64,000 nt of DNA, from NCBI RefSeq assembly GCF_017303275.1, contig NZ_JAFKOJ010000005.1, positions 1 through 64,000 on the forward strand, given 5' to 3'. The translations under genes were made by a program, and so were the position numbers. Source of the DNA: Bacillus sp. NTK034 (GTDB taxonomy: Bacteria; Bacillota; Bacilli; Bacillales; Cytobacillaceae). Of the stretch, positions 18,203 through 27,973 are shown piece after piece (the first letter of the stretch is position 1; each line of letters starts with the position of its first letter). The notes under the pieces were generated by a model. The model ran no database searches, was not told the origin of the DNA, and saw only the letters and a program-made list of their open reading frames with translations.

Positions 18203-20851
18203 TTACTGAGATACAGTAACATTAGCTGGTACAGAAAGTTTGTTTCCAGCTGCATCTGTAATATCCAAAGCTGATACTGTCTTCAAGGAGATTCCAGCTG
18301 CCAATTCTGTAGCATCAATTGAGCTGATAGTCATAGTAGCAACTCCGTTATTGATAACTACATTAGCTGTATCTGGAGTAGCTTGAGACTTTCCGCCAAT
18401 TAGGATTTCAAAGTCATCAGCAATGCCAGAAGTTACAACTTCAGAGAAAGTTAATGTAATTGTATCAACAGCAGTTAATTTTGCAGACGTCACTGTAGGA
18501 GCAATGTTCTCTTTAAGTGACACTTGGTTAGTAAAGTAAGGATCCATTACTTTAGAAGATCCTAGTGCTTTTACTCCACTAATATTGATGTTACGAACAC
18601 CTGTGAAGTTATTTGAACCAGCTTGAAGGTTCAGAACAGCAACTTGAGTTGTAACTCCGTTAGCTGTTACAGCAGGCTTTAGAGTAACTGAAGAAACTAC
18701 GGCTCCATCGATGCGATAGTTAGCAACATTTGTTGCAGACGCTCCATCAACAGCTTTATCAAATGTAACTTCAACTTTGTTGTTATCAGTTAGGCTTTGA
18801 GCTACACCTGTTACACCCACAACAGCAGTATTAGCTGGTACGCCATCTTTTCCGCGAGTGAATGAAACTTTAGCAGTATCTGCGGCTACACCAGCAGCAC
18901 TGTCAACATTCGCGAATGAAAGTGTTAAATTATACACAGCTCCCTCAACATCAGTTGAAGTACCTAAGAATGCATCTAATTCTACTCGTACTACATTCTT
19001 AGTATTTGCTTTAAGAGAAACCGGTGTTTGAACAGCGCTAACATTTGTTGTTACATAATCTTTAACATATGAACCAGTTCCATTTACAGTTGGATTTGCA
19101 TTTAAAACAACATCCTTGTCAAATGTAACTTCTAAGTACTCTTTGTTAGTTGTTGCATCTGCAACTACAGCACTAGATGCTACTTTAGGTGCCGCTGTAT
19201 CTTTTACAAATGTTACAACTTTGCTTGTAGCAGTTCCAGCTTCCCCGCTAAGGTCAGCGAATGCAGATACAGCAACAGTTTGAGCACCATTTAAGGCACC
19301 AGCAGTTGTTACTTTGTATAGAGTAGGATCATTAGCATCTTTCTCTACATTAGTAACTGATGTTCCACTTACAGTTACTGTTGGAACAGAGATTAATTCT
19401 TCAGAGAATTTAACTGTAAATGTCTTTGCTCCTGTTTGGCTAATTGCAGAAACAGTTGGAGCAACTCCGTCAGCAGAACCTTTAACGAAAGAAACAGTTG
19501 CAGGGTTTGGAGTTAATAGGTTACCAGCTTTGTCTTGTGTGCCAACGAATGTTGCCAGCACTTCTTTACCAGCTGCTACATCAGATCCGATTGTGAATGT
19601 AACCTCTTGTGCACCAGATTGGAAGTTATTAGTTACGCCATTGCTTCCAGCTGCTACTGTTGCTCCATTAGCAAGCTTGTAAGATACAGTTCCTAAAGAG
19701 TTAAGTGGCTCAGAGAACTTAACTGTGAAAGAGCTAGCAGAGTTCTTAGTAGTAGAAAGGATAGCTGGAGCTGTAGTATCAGCATCAAAAGCAACTACTT
19801 TCTGGAACTTAGCAACATCTTTCCCGTTAGCAGCCTTAAGGCCATTAACTACAACATCATAACGTTTTGAAACTGCTGCAGAAGTTGTAAGAGTTAAAAC
19901 TTTACCATCAGCACTTAGCTTAGCACCTGTTACACTTACAGGCCCCTGACCATCAAGTGCAGAAAGTGTAAACGTTGCAGATGACTTAATTGCTCCGTTT
20001 GCATCTAAAACTGATGCTTTATCTACAGGAACATTAAATTTAACTTCAACTTGAGTAGCACTTACTGAAGATACACTCTCTACAACTGGAGCTAATTTTG
20101 CTTCGTAAGCCGCTTTCACGTTAGATACTTTTGTTAAAAGAGCAGCACCGAAGTCTGTATCTTTGTCAAGCTTAGCAACGAAATCAGCAACGTGATCCAT
20201 AGCAGCTTTTGCTTCTACTAATTTATCTTCCGCAACTAGTTTTTCAGCATTGTCATAGTACATTTTTACAGATACTTCGTTCGTGATGCTGTCACGAGTA
20301 TCTTGAGCTTCTAATTTGAATGCTTCAACCAGAAGTTCACGAGCTGTTTGTCCGTATACACGGTGAAGGATCACTGTACGAGTTTTTAGTTCGTAAGAAA
20401 TTTCATGGTATAGCTCTTCAGCTTTATCCCACTCTTTTCCTTCTAGAGCAGCTTCTAGAGCTTCTTTCTTGTCTTCTAGAGCAGTTGCATAGTTGAATGC
20501 ATCAATGTAAGTTACAACGCGCTTAGCGATGTACTCGTTATATGTAGCATCTAATTGAGCGAGGTAAGCTTCTTTGTGCTCTCCGCCAGCCTTTGTTGCA
20601 AGAGCCTTAGCGTTCTTGTATGCAGCTTTTGCAGCGTTGTACTCTTTGTAAACGTCTGCGATTGGAGCAAACTCACCATTTTGAGTTACATCACTGTATG
20701 TGTGATATGCCTTCTTCATTTGTGTTACAGCTTTACTTACTTCAACAGCGACATTGCTAGCAGCGTCAGTTTGAGCTGGAGCAGCAGCAACGAATGCAGA
20801 TGCAGCAACTGCGGATGCAGCGGCTAGTTTGATAGCTTTCTTTTTAGCCAT
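18203..20851 (-). CDS. S-layer-like surface protein with SbsC-type module and Ig-like domains
   Basis: An 882-residue secreted protein. MAKKKAIKLAAASAVAASAF... is a signal peptide cleaved near APAQTDA. Residues about 30-265 form a helical, Lys/Ala-rich module with the ILHRVYGQTARELL signature shared with four neighbouring proteins and resembling the N-terminal wall-polymer-binding region of Geobacillus SbsC. The remainder is a series of about five to six Ig-like (SbsA/Big_5-type) beta domains with repeated VTFDKAV, FSEPL and VKFSEEL strands. No SLH motif is present. The ATG at 20851 is preferred to an in-frame TTG upstream. A consensus promoter, a 100-base leader and a strong terminator point to high expression. 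It is probably the main S-layer protein; that role is inferred. Confidence 0.75.
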   Translation of the reverse strand: MAKKKAIKLAAASAVAASAFVAAAPAQTDAASNVAVEVSKAVTQMKKAYHTYSDVTQNGEFAPIADVYKEYNAAKAAYKNAKALATKAGGEHKEAYLAQLDATYNEYIAKRVVTYIDAFNYATALEDKKEALEAALEGKEWDKAEELYHEISYELKTRTVILHRVYGQTARELLVEAFKLEAQDTRDSITNEVSVKMYYDNAEKLVAEDKLVEAKAAMDHVADFVAKLDKDTDFGAALLTKVSNVKAAYEAKLAPVVESVSSVSATQVEVKFNVPVDKASVLDANGAIKSSATFTLSALDGQGPVSVTGAKLSADGKVLTLTTSAAVSKRYDVVVNGLKAANGKDVAKFQKVVAFDADTTAPAILSTTKNSASSFTVKFSEPLNSLGTVSYKLANGATVAAGSNGVTNNFQSGAQEVTFTIGSDVAAGKEVLATFVGTQDKAGNLLTPNPATVSFVKGSADGVAPTVSAISQTGAKTFTVKFSEELISVPTVTVSGTSVTNVEKDANDPTLYKVTTAGALNGAQTVAVSAFADLSGEAGTATSKVVTFVKDTAAPKVASSAVVADATTNKEYLEVTFDKDVVLNANPTVNGTGSYVKDYVTTNVSAVQTPVSLKANTKNVVRVELDAFLGTSTDVEGAVYNLTLSFANVDSAAGVAADTAKVSFTRGKDGVPANTAVVGVTGVAQSLTDNNKVEVTFDKAVDGASATNVANYRIDGAVVSSVTLKPAVTANGVTTQVAVLNLQAGSNNFTGVRNINISGVKALGSSKVMDPYFTNQVSLKENIAPTVTSAKLTAVDTITLTFSEVVTSGIADDFEILIGGKSQATPDTANVVINNGVATMTISSIDATELAAGISLKTVSALDITDAAGNKLSVPANVTVSQ

Positions 20852-20963
20852 GTTTCGTCTTTCTCCCTTCAATTATAAAAAGTAGTACAATGATCGCCAG
20901 GCTTTACACCTGTTTTTAAGCTTTTCGGCTAATGCTAATCATTGCCTAGCAAACTTAACGAGA

Positions 20964-20992
20964 ATTATACTAATCTTTTATGGAAATATCAA
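20964..20992 (-). promoter_or_regulatory. Consensus sigma-A promoter of the S-layer-like gene
   Basis: On the minus strand TTGATA (20987-20992) and TATAAT (20964-20969) are separated by exactly 17 bases. The predicted start near 20957 gives a leader of about 105 bases that can fold through GCAATGAT and ATCATTG arms. Long structured leaders stabilise S-layer mRNAs in other bacilli; that role here is inference. Confidence 0.75.
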
Positions 20993-21544
20993 CCTATATG
21001 TCTATTTCCTGCTAAAAAATTAGTAGAATTGTGTCAGAGGACTATATAACTGGTTTAATTTCCATCCCCTCTCACATTTCCTATAATAATACATTTTTAG
21101 AGGAAATTCTAGGATTTTCTTGTGTTTATTTGCAGATAAAACTTAGTAATTATTTCCTCTAAAACCACAATTAACAATAAAAGCACACTTTAAGATTATA
21201 TTCTTCCGGACTATGATTATGTCATTTTTGTTTTATAATTATCACAAATAGCTTCATATCAAGGTTTTACACCGTTTTTAAGTAATTTTTTTGTAACACA
21301 ACTGCCTTATTTAGAATATTGCTATATTACCGGTGATTCTTTTTACCTATTTCACTTTAATGTTAGCGTATTCAAGGAAATATTTATCTTTTATCAGCCG
21401 AAAAGATATAGTTCGGCTCAGTTTATTTTTCTGAAATTTGAATACATATGCATTTATTCCTTATTTTAAAAAAGGAATAAAGACTAACCCAAATTAAGGT
21501 AGAATAATATTTGTCTGATGAACCATAAGGAGGGTTATGTTCTT
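20993..21544. other. Divergent intergenic region between two surface-protein genes
   Basis: About 550 AT-rich bases without a gene. It holds a second copy (21262-21287, TTTACACC-GTTTTTAAG) of a segment found in the S-layer leader (20898-20920), a hairpin AGCCGAA-AAGATATAG-TTCGGCT near 21399-21421, and a TTATTCCTT/AAGGAATAA hairpin near 21454-21480. A TAGAATAAT minus-10-like box at about 21501 may serve the plus-strand C39 gene. Confidence 0.4.
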
Positions 21545-23125
21545 TTGAAGTCAAAGTGGTATTTTATTAGTTTTCTATTTATCCTCTTCATCTGTGCTGG
21601 TACAGGGGAAGCTTCTGCTAAAACACTTGTGGATGCACCGCATATCAGGCAGATGCCTGAGCTGCCGAGAGGGTGTGAGGTAACGAGCCTAGCCATGCTT
21701 TTGGAAAGCCAGGGTGTCAATGCACCTAAAATGACGCTTGCCAAAGAGGTTCGCAAGGTGCCATTTAAGCAGAATGGCCTTCACGGCAATCCGTATGACG
21801 GGTTTGTCGGCAATATGTATACATACAGCCAGCCTGGGCTTGGCGTTTATCATGGACCGATCTATGATCTGGCTAACAAGTATCTGCCTGGCAGAGTGGT
21901 AAATCTGACTGGATCCAATGCCAGCGCTATTTATCGGGCTCTGGATAATAGCAGTCCGGTTTGGGTTATTACAAACACACTGTTCAAGCCGCTCTCCAGC
22001 AGCTACTTCCAGACGTGGCAGACATCAAGCGGGCCGCTTCGCATTACATATAAAGAGCATTCCGTATTAGTAACAGGCTATGACAGCCAATATGTCTATA
22101 TCAATGATCCTCTTTACTACGGAAAGCATCGAAAGGTGTCACGCAAGAATTTTGAGGGATCCTGGGTCCAAATGGGGCGGCAGGCCATCTCCGTTGTGCC
22201 GAAAACGAATTGGGATGCGGAGTTAATTCCAGGACAGACCGGGAAGCTGACAGTGCTTAAGCCGATTACACTTTGGAACCGGACAAGCAGCGGCCTTTCC
22301 GCAGCAAGAGTGCTCCAGCCATTGGAAGGGTTAAAGGTTTGCGGATATGACAGCAAGCATGGCGGGCAGTATAAAATCTGCAGCGGTGGTTATGTCACAA
22401 ATATGAGCGGGTATATCCGCTACGAGACCCCATCATCTGCCGTATTGAATAAAGCCAACATTGGCTTTGCCGAACGGGATTTAAAAACAGCGATTTCTTA
22501 TGCAGGCAGTCTTAAATGGGAAATTCATATTGATTACCGGAAGGATAAATATCCAGGAAAAGTGACGGATTACCCGAACATGACATACTTTAACGGTACG
22601 AAAAAGTATATGAATTCCGCTCAGACAGCCATTATCCGCATTTCTGACGCGGCGAAGAAAAATGAATTGCAGGCGTCTCTTAATGCGAATGTCGTCCTTC
22701 ATTATAAACGTGCACAGGGGTATATTGATGCTGTCACATCAGGAAAGAAGCTGCTGGCAATGACGAATGAACTTCAGAACACCATGAGTGCTGATCCGCT
22801 GTCCGATGCAGGAGAAAGCCTATTCCATAAGCTTTCCTATGAAATTAAAAAGAATGCCGTGCTTCTTTACAGAGTTTATGGGCAATCAACCAGAGAAGCC
22901 ATCCTGGCTGCTTATAAGGCACCTGCTGAAAAGGAAATTGAAAAACTCCGATTTGCGATTACCGCCAAAATGAAAATTGACGAGCTCGACCTATTGAGCA
23001 AACAGCCGATTTCTGATGAGGAATATAATACTAGAGTCGCAGAAATAGAAAATCTGGTCAGCCAGATTCCTGATGCTTCTGTAAAAGCTGTTTACTTGGA
23101 AAGAATAGCAGAATTCAAGAAATAA
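21545..23125 (+). CDS. Secreted C39-like peptidase with SH3-like and SbsC-type anchor modules
   Basis: A 526-residue secreted protein from the TTG at 21545, which has AAGGAGGG nine bases ahead; the ATG at 21518 lies upstream of that site. After the signal peptide, residues about 25-215 form a C39-like cysteine peptidase: LPRGCEVTSLAMLL (catalytic Cys), EHSVLVTGYD (His) and INDP (Asp/Asn). A beta-rich module with the GQTGKLTVLKPITLW motif follows (about 225-310) and recurs in the protein encoded at 26992-27828. The C-terminal 220 residues are the SbsC-like helical module with LLYRVYGQSTREAIL. An anchor module at the C-terminus of a peptidase would hold it at the cell wall. Substrate unknown. 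Confidence 0.75.
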   Translation: MKSKWYFISFLFILFICAGTGEASAKTLVDAPHIRQMPELPRGCEVTSLAMLLESQGVNAPKMTLAKEVRKVPFKQNGLHGNPYDGFVGNMYTYSQPGLGVYHGPIYDLANKYLPGRVVNLTGSNASAIYRALDNSSPVWVITNTLFKPLSSSYFQTWQTSSGPLRITYKEHSVLVTGYDSQYVYINDPLYYGKHRKVSRKNFEGSWVQMGRQAISVVPKTNWDAELIPGQTGKLTVLKPITLWNRTSSGLSAARVLQPLEGLKVCGYDSKHGGQYKICSGGYVTNMSGYIRYETPSSAVLNKANIGFAERDLKTAISYAGSLKWEIHIDYRKDKYPGKVTDYPNMTYFNGTKKYMNSAQTAIIRISDAAKKNELQASLNANVVLHYKRAQGYIDAVTSGKKLLAMTNELQNTMSADPLSDAGESLFHKLSYEIKKNAVLLYRVYGQSTREAILAAYKAPAEKEIEKLRFAITAKMKIDELDLLSKQPISDEEYNTRVAEIENLVSQIPDASVKAVYLERIAEFKK

Positions 23126-23168
23126 AAAATGGCCGGACACTCGCAATGAGAGTCCGGCCATTTTTTAC
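23124..23168. terminator. Bidirectional terminator between convergent surface genes
   Basis: GGCCGGAC (from 23131) pairs with GTCCGGCC (to 23159), with A6 before and T6 after the hairpin. It serves the C39 gene on the plus strand and the 736-residue protein gene on the minus strand. Confidence 0.92.
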
Positions 23169-23172
23169 TATT

Positions 23173-25383
23173 TTATTGTGTACTTAATACCCACGCACTT
23201 CCATTAAAAGCAGCTTTAACAGATCCGGCGAGCTTATTCCCTGCCTTATCAAATAATTCCTCATCATTGTAAAGAACCGTATCGCCCGCTGCCGTACCTT
23301 CTGTTACAAAAGACCACTTATTCTGCTCCGAGTTGACAGTTGCGGATTTCAGCTTTCCAGTTCCTGTGTAAGTAAACAGGGCGTTGGCCTGATTCTGGTC
23401 AAGCTCTGCGCTCTGGATGGCGATAAGCTTTCCAGCAGAGTCTTTATAGTAAAGTGCTTCAGATGCTGTAATCACAGGTGCGCCTGCAGTTCCCGAAACC
23501 GTTAATACTGGTACTGTTTTATCAATTTCAAACTTAAGAACACTCTTGTTGCCTGCAAAATCTGTTGCGGTTACCTCATAAACTCCTTCATCTGTTAAAG
23601 GTGTGGCTAAGGTATATCCTGCTATTGCTGCACCATTTTTGGCAGCAGCAACAGAGGCTACATCCGCCGCTTTCGTGGATACAGTTACTGCCTGATTGAC
23701 AGCGGATTGATCTGCAGCTCCCTCTAAAACAGGAGCCGTTTTATCAAGTGCAACCGGGATGGATTTCACAATGCCGTTTATTTTTACAATCAGTGATGCT
23801 GTATCACCGTCTTTACCGGTAACGGTAATGTTTTCACCGCTGGCTGTGAAGACTGATTCCTGGCTGGTAAACAGCTGGGCATTGACATTTTTCAAATCCG
23901 CTTCATTGCCGTATTGATCCTTTGCTGTGAAGTAGCCAGCGTCGATTAAGGCATCAAAATTGGTGTTTCCGCTCAATAGAATCTTAGTTTTTCCGGAAGC
24001 CAGTCCAAATTCTGCAACAGCAGAAGCGGATTTCACTTCGATTGGAAGCTTATACTCCATTTCATTCCATGTCACGATTAAATTAGCCTTCCCCGGTGCC
24101 ACTGGAGTAATTTTCCCGGCAGCATTCACGACGAACTTTGTTACATCTGAAGACTTAAACACAATGCCAGGGAACTGGCTTAAATTTAGCTCTTCTCCCT
24201 CTTCATCGCCGATAATATCTCCGTTAAACGTCATGGCTGCAGCTGGTGTGAACTGGTAGGTTTGACCTGTTACTGTATAGGCTGCATCCTTGCCGTCCGC
24301 ATTGACAATCTTTCCTTCTTCGAGGCTGTAAAGCTGATTTCCATCCTTCACTTCGATCGTTTCTTCCAGGATCAATTCATTTGTCTCACGGTCAAACAGC
24401 TGGATTTTGACAGATCCCGTTTCTTTAAGGCCTTCTTTTGCATATGCCGGCGCCAGCGATCCAAGGTCTGTGAAGTATCCCTTGTCATCTTTAATAATAA
24501 ATGCATTTTCCACACCATCGATGAACAGCTCATTTCCTTCACTGTCAAAGAAGCCAATCATATCGTAGGCAGTCATTCCAGGCAGGCCTGTTACATAAAA
24601 AGCATCATCATAAAATCCAATTTCCGCAACGTCTTCAAGGCCATCCGTGTAAGAAGCGATGATCTCTCTGTAACGGTCTTCAAGCAAGTCATAGAGCTCT
24701 TGATTATCCACATACTCCAGCCATTCATTTACATTTTGATCATGAATGATCACCTGGTCAAAATCTTCCTTCTCGAGCGCCGCTTCATATCGATCCAGTT
24801 CAATATGAATGCTTACAGGGTAAAGCGCCTGGAACTTCGCATCCTCTGCAGGCGCTTTGTATGTATCAAGGATTGCCTGTCTTGTAGATTGTCCATACAC
24901 TCGGTAAAGAATAATCGCCTGCTTCTTTATTTCATACGAAAGTTTATGATAAGCCGCTGTTGCTTCTGCCATTTTTCCTTCATCCAGGTATTTTTCCATT
25001 TCCGCTGTGCCTTTTAGAAGCTTCTTCCCTGAAGAGATGGCATCAATATAAGCGGCTGTGCGGTCGATATACAGCTTTACTGTATCCAGTCTGGCACTCA
25101 GCTGCACTTTTTGCTTTCCTGATAATTTATTGACTGCTGCTTTAGCTGCTGCGTAATCCTTCTTGGCTTTGTTGTATAAAGCCCATGGCTGTGTGACTGC
25201 ATCTGCATCATAGTCTACCGAAGTTGCACGGATAAGAGGCACTTTATTCTGTTCTGCCTTTAATACCAGATTCTCGACTGCTGAAGCTGCTTCTGTCTGA
25301 GCCGGGTTAACGGCTGCGAAAGCTGAAGCTGCAATGGCCGCTGCCCCTGCCAATTTGACTGCTTTACTGATTTTTTTGCCCAC
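23173..25383 (-). CDS. Secreted wall protein with SbsC-type module and Ig-like domains
   Basis: A 736-residue protein starting at GTG 25383 (AAGGTGG nine bases ahead). MGKKISKAVKLAGAAAIAASAF is a signal peptide with likely cleavage after QTEA. Residues about 35-250 are the helical module with ILYRVYGQSTRQAIL and YKAPAE. The middle part is acidic and beta-rich, and the C-terminal half contains Big-type Ig repeats (VTATDFAGNKSVLKFEIDKT, about 595-614). It resembles the larger S-layer-like protein in design but not in length. Structural or adhesive functions are possible; no enzyme motif is visible. It shares a terminator with the convergent peptidase gene. Confidence 0.7.
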   Translation of the reverse strand: MGKKISKAVKLAGAAAIAASAFAAVNPAQTEAASAVENLVLKAEQNKVPLIRATSVDYDADAVTQPWALYNKAKKDYAAAKAAVNKLSGKQKVQLSARLDTVKLYIDRTAAYIDAISSGKKLLKGTAEMEKYLDEGKMAEATAAYHKLSYEIKKQAIILYRVYGQSTRQAILDTYKAPAEDAKFQALYPVSIHIELDRYEAALEKEDFDQVIIHDQNVNEWLEYVDNQELYDLLEDRYREIIASYTDGLEDVAEIGFYDDAFYVTGLPGMTAYDMIGFFDSEGNELFIDGVENAFIIKDDKGYFTDLGSLAPAYAKEGLKETGSVKIQLFDRETNELILEETIEVKDGNQLYSLEEGKIVNADGKDAAYTVTGQTYQFTPAAAMTFNGDIIGDEEGEELNLSQFPGIVFKSSDVTKFVVNAAGKITPVAPGKANLIVTWNEMEYKLPIEVKSASAVAEFGLASGKTKILLSGNTNFDALIDAGYFTAKDQYGNEADLKNVNAQLFTSQESVFTASGENITVTGKDGDTASLIVKINGIVKSIPVALDKTAPVLEGAADQSAVNQAVTVSTKAADVASVAAAKNGAAIAGYTLATPLTDEGVYEVTATDFAGNKSVLKFEIDKTVPVLTVSGTAGAPVITASEALYYKDSAGKLIAIQSAELDQNQANALFTYTGTGKLKSATVNSEQNKWSFVTEGTAAGDTVLYNDEELFDKAGNKLAGSVKAAFNGSAWVLSTQ

Positions 25384-25503
25384 TTGTTTATTCCACCTTT
25401 TCTATGAATTTGTTAATCTTCCAGAATTTTTATTTTCTGCCAGAATATCTTTATCATAATTTGAAATGTTGCTAATTTCATCATGATAATATTGGAAATT
25501 TTA

Positions 25504-26886
25504 TTATTTAACTGTTACTTCTAAGAAGATACCTTGATTCATCTTCCGATCATTTTTTCCTTTCCAGTTTGGATGGATGATCAGCATGTATTTTCCTTTT
25601 GAATCGAGAAGTTTCTGCGGAATGATTTTAATTGTTTTTTCATCGGTGATCTCCACCTCTATGACTACTTCACTGCCGCCAAGCTTGATCAGCTGAACAT
25701 CGCCATTCTTTAAACCGCTCCATTGCATGCCGGCATTCATTTTTACTGTGAATGTCTTGGTTACGGGAACATCTTTTAACATGGGAAGCTTCCTGTATCC
25801 CTTTAACCCGCTTACCAGCTGATCACGGTGTGAGATGAACAGTTCATCGCCGGCAGCTGTTTCAATATCCGGAGCAACGCCAATTTCATGTACCGGAGAT
25901 CCCTTTGGGGAGAAAAATTTGGCGGTGGTCAGTTTGAGAACGCTCTGATCACTTAAGGTAAACAGTGATTGCATGGAGCCTTTCCCATATGTGTTCTGCC
26001 CATAAAAAATAGCTCCTTTTTGTTCCTTAACGGAAGCAGAGACCATTTCGGATGCACTGGCACTGTTTTCATTGATTAATATATGTACGGGAGAGGTAAA
26101 GCCCACTTGCTGCCGGATTGCATGATAAACCTGAGCCTGATTTCCTTTATACCTCAGTTGGAATGCTTTCGTTACTCCCGGAAAAAAGCCTGCCGTCTCC
26201 TGGGCAGCGGAAACATAACCGCCGCCATTATTGGTAATATCAAAGATCCAGCCATTTGCCGGTCCAAGCTTCTGGATGGCCGATGCAATATCCTTTGAAG
26301 CATTCATGGCAAAGCTGTTTAAACGGATATAGCCAATATTCCCTCCGAGCATTCGGGCCTCCACGTTTGGAAGCTGGATTACCTTTCGCGGAACGGATAT
26401 TGTGTGCAGGCTCCCTGTTTCACTATTGATATAAGTGAGCGTGACACTGGTATTTTCTTTACCGCTTATCAGCGAAATTGCCGTCTGTACAGACTCACCT
26501 GAAAGGCTCGTTCCATCTGCCATCACCAGGATATCCCCTGGTTTCAGCCCGGCTGCTGCGGCAGACCCCTCCGGTAGTACGGACATGATTCGGATCCCGC
26601 TTTCGCTCTCCTCTAAAACAACACCGATGCCAACCAGCTGCTGTTCAATGGCATTTGTAAAATCGGCAAACTCTTCAGCTGACATGTAAACCGAGTATTG
26701 ATCAAGATAGCGGACCATTTCCTTAATCGATGGTTTTGCCAAAACCCAGTCCGGCAGCTCTTCCACGTAATACTCTTTGATGAGCTCCCTCGCTTCTTCC
26801 ACCGGCTCCGCAGATGCTGATGCAGCAGTGATATTGAAGAATAGAATTAGAGCCATTAAAGCAGTATAGTATTTTTTTCTTAGCAT
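25504..26886 (-). CDS. S41-family C-terminal processing peptidase with PDZ domain
   Basis: A 460-residue secreted protease. After the signal peptide (to about residue 27) come a short N-terminal domain, a PDZ domain (about 90-165, VLPEGSAAAAGLKPGDILV) and the S41 catalytic core. The nucleophile is in NENSASASEM (about 275-284) and the general-base lysine in YGKGSMQSL (about 305-313). CtpA-like enzymes cut near the C-terminus of exported proteins. It lies between genes for wall proteins, so processing of surface proteins is plausible but inferred. It is 121 bases upstream-side of the neighbouring wall-protein gene, without an obvious terminator. Confidence 0.9.
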   Translation of the reverse strand: MLRKKYYTALMALILFFNITAASASAEPVEEARELIKEYYVEELPDWVLAKPSIKEMVRYLDQYSVYMSAEEFADFTNAIEQQLVGIGVVLEESESGIRIMSVLPEGSAAAAGLKPGDILVMADGTSLSGESVQTAISLISGKENTSVTLTYINSETGSLHTISVPRKVIQLPNVEARMLGGNIGYIRLNSFAMNASKDIASAIQKLGPANGWIFDITNNGGGYVSAAQETAGFFPGVTKAFQLRYKGNQAQVYHAIRQQVGFTSPVHILINENSASASEMVSASVKEQKGAIFYGQNTYGKGSMQSLFTLSDQSVLKLTTAKFFSPKGSPVHEIGVAPDIETAAGDELFISHRDQLVSGLKGYRKLPMLKDVPVTKTFTVKMNAGMQWSGLKNGDVQLIKLGGSEVVIEVEITDEKTIKIIPQKLLDSKGKYMLIIHPNWKGKNDRKMNQGIFLEVTVK

Positions 26887-26952
26887 GCTTGTCCGTCCTC
26901 TCTTTATTAAATTCTACTTATCTTATCGGATGAGAGGGCGGACTTTTGCAGT

Positions 26953-26980
26953 GAAAAAAGCCCTCTCGGAGGAGAAGGCC
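26953..26980 (-). terminator. Terminator after the SH3-like protein gene
   Basis: On the minus strand GGCCTTCTC-CTCC-GAGAGGGC is followed by six T. It is 12 bases after the stop codon and separates this gene from the S41 protease gene. Confidence 0.85.
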
Positions 26981-26991
26981 AAATCAATTCA

Positions 26992-27828
26992 TTATTGTAC
27001 TTTGAACCACAATTCATCATCCCAGCCGCGGTTCCACACGATATAAGGATTGTCATTGGCATCAACGACAAACGGAACCCACCCTTCGGTCTGGCCGCCT
27101 TTATAAAGCTCCTGGAGTTCAGGGCCTGGCGGAACAATGCCGATGTAATGGTCATTCAGTGCGCCTTTTTGTGTTACCGTATCAAACATAGCCTGGCTGA
27201 CCGCCCAGGAATCAAATGTTTTTCCTTCAAACTCAATTAATTTAATTTTGAATTTAGCAAGAATATATTTCTTTCCTGCAGGCGGAGGGGAGTTGAACAT
27301 ATTTGCCTGTTCAATCATCTGCCATGCCTGATTGGCATCCGTCACTGCTTCTGTCATGGTAATCTGGTATTTCTTTTTGCCATCCAGCCAGTCATTAACC
27401 GTCATGTCCCAGGTTACACCCACAGTTGTTGGGTTGCCCTTTTTCCCATAAGGGTTATGGATGCATTGAGCTGCTCTTAATTTTGTTTTGCTTGGCGTTT
27501 CATATTTCACCTTTGTGTCGCGGTCCACATAATAGCCGCCGCCCACACTGAGCTTCCCTGGCTTAAAGGCATAAATACGGTAAAACTCGCCTTTCTTCAA
27601 AGTGCGGGAAGGGACCTTTTTCTCTCCCTGAAGTTTGTATAGTGTAGTGTCTTTTAAAACCGTCAAACGGCCAATCTGGCCGGACTTTAATTCCACTCCG
27701 TCCCACCAGATCTTCTTCACCCCTTTGTACTGATCGCAGAACGTATTGCTCTCTGCCGCACTTGCTGCAGGTGCTGTAAAGCCGAACAGCATTAAGAAAG
27801 ATAGAATAACAACCAACCATTTATTCAC
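26992..27828 (-). CDS. Secreted protein with SH3-like module, function unknown
   Basis: A 278-residue protein taken from the GTG at 27828 (AAGGATGG nine bases ahead); an ATG 21 bases upstream is the alternative. MNKWLVVILSFLMLFGFTAPAASA is a signal peptide. Residues about 35-120 (SGQIGRLTVLKDTTLYKLQG ... VKYETPSKTKL) match the module in the C39 peptidase at 21545-23125, with the same G-Q-x-G-K/R-LTVLK and YETPS anchors. The C-terminal half ends in a VDANDNPYIVWNRGWDDELWF segment and resembles no enzyme I recognise. It may bind the cell wall. It has its own terminator, and the CTATTTGCAG array A lies just upstream. Confidence 0.6.
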   Translation of the reverse strand: MNKWLVVILSFLMLFGFTAPAASAAESNTFCDQYKGVKKIWWDGVELKSGQIGRLTVLKDTTLYKLQGEKKVPSRTLKKGEFYRIYAFKPGKLSVGGGYYVDRDTKVKYETPSKTKLRAAQCIHNPYGKKGNPTTVGVTWDMTVNDWLDGKKKYQITMTEAVTDANQAWQMIEQANMFNSPPPAGKKYILAKFKIKLIEFEGKTFDSWAVSQAMFDTVTQKGALNDHYIGIVPPGPELQELYKGGQTEGWVPFVVDANDNPYIVWNRGWDDELWFKVQ

Positions 27829-27973
27829 TTTTTTGTACCATCCTTCCATTTTTTATCAAAGTTATTATACTGTAAATATTTAGGCGCAGGTAATTTTAAG
27901 GTTATAGATTCGTAAAGTTGAGTATATAGTCTTGTTTTCATAATTTACTTTAATTGTTTTTAGTTAAAAATAA

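Noticed and set aside
24262..25017. 251-residue antisense frame
   Set aside because: It lies opposite a well-supported surface-protein gene and has no ribosome site or family resemblance.
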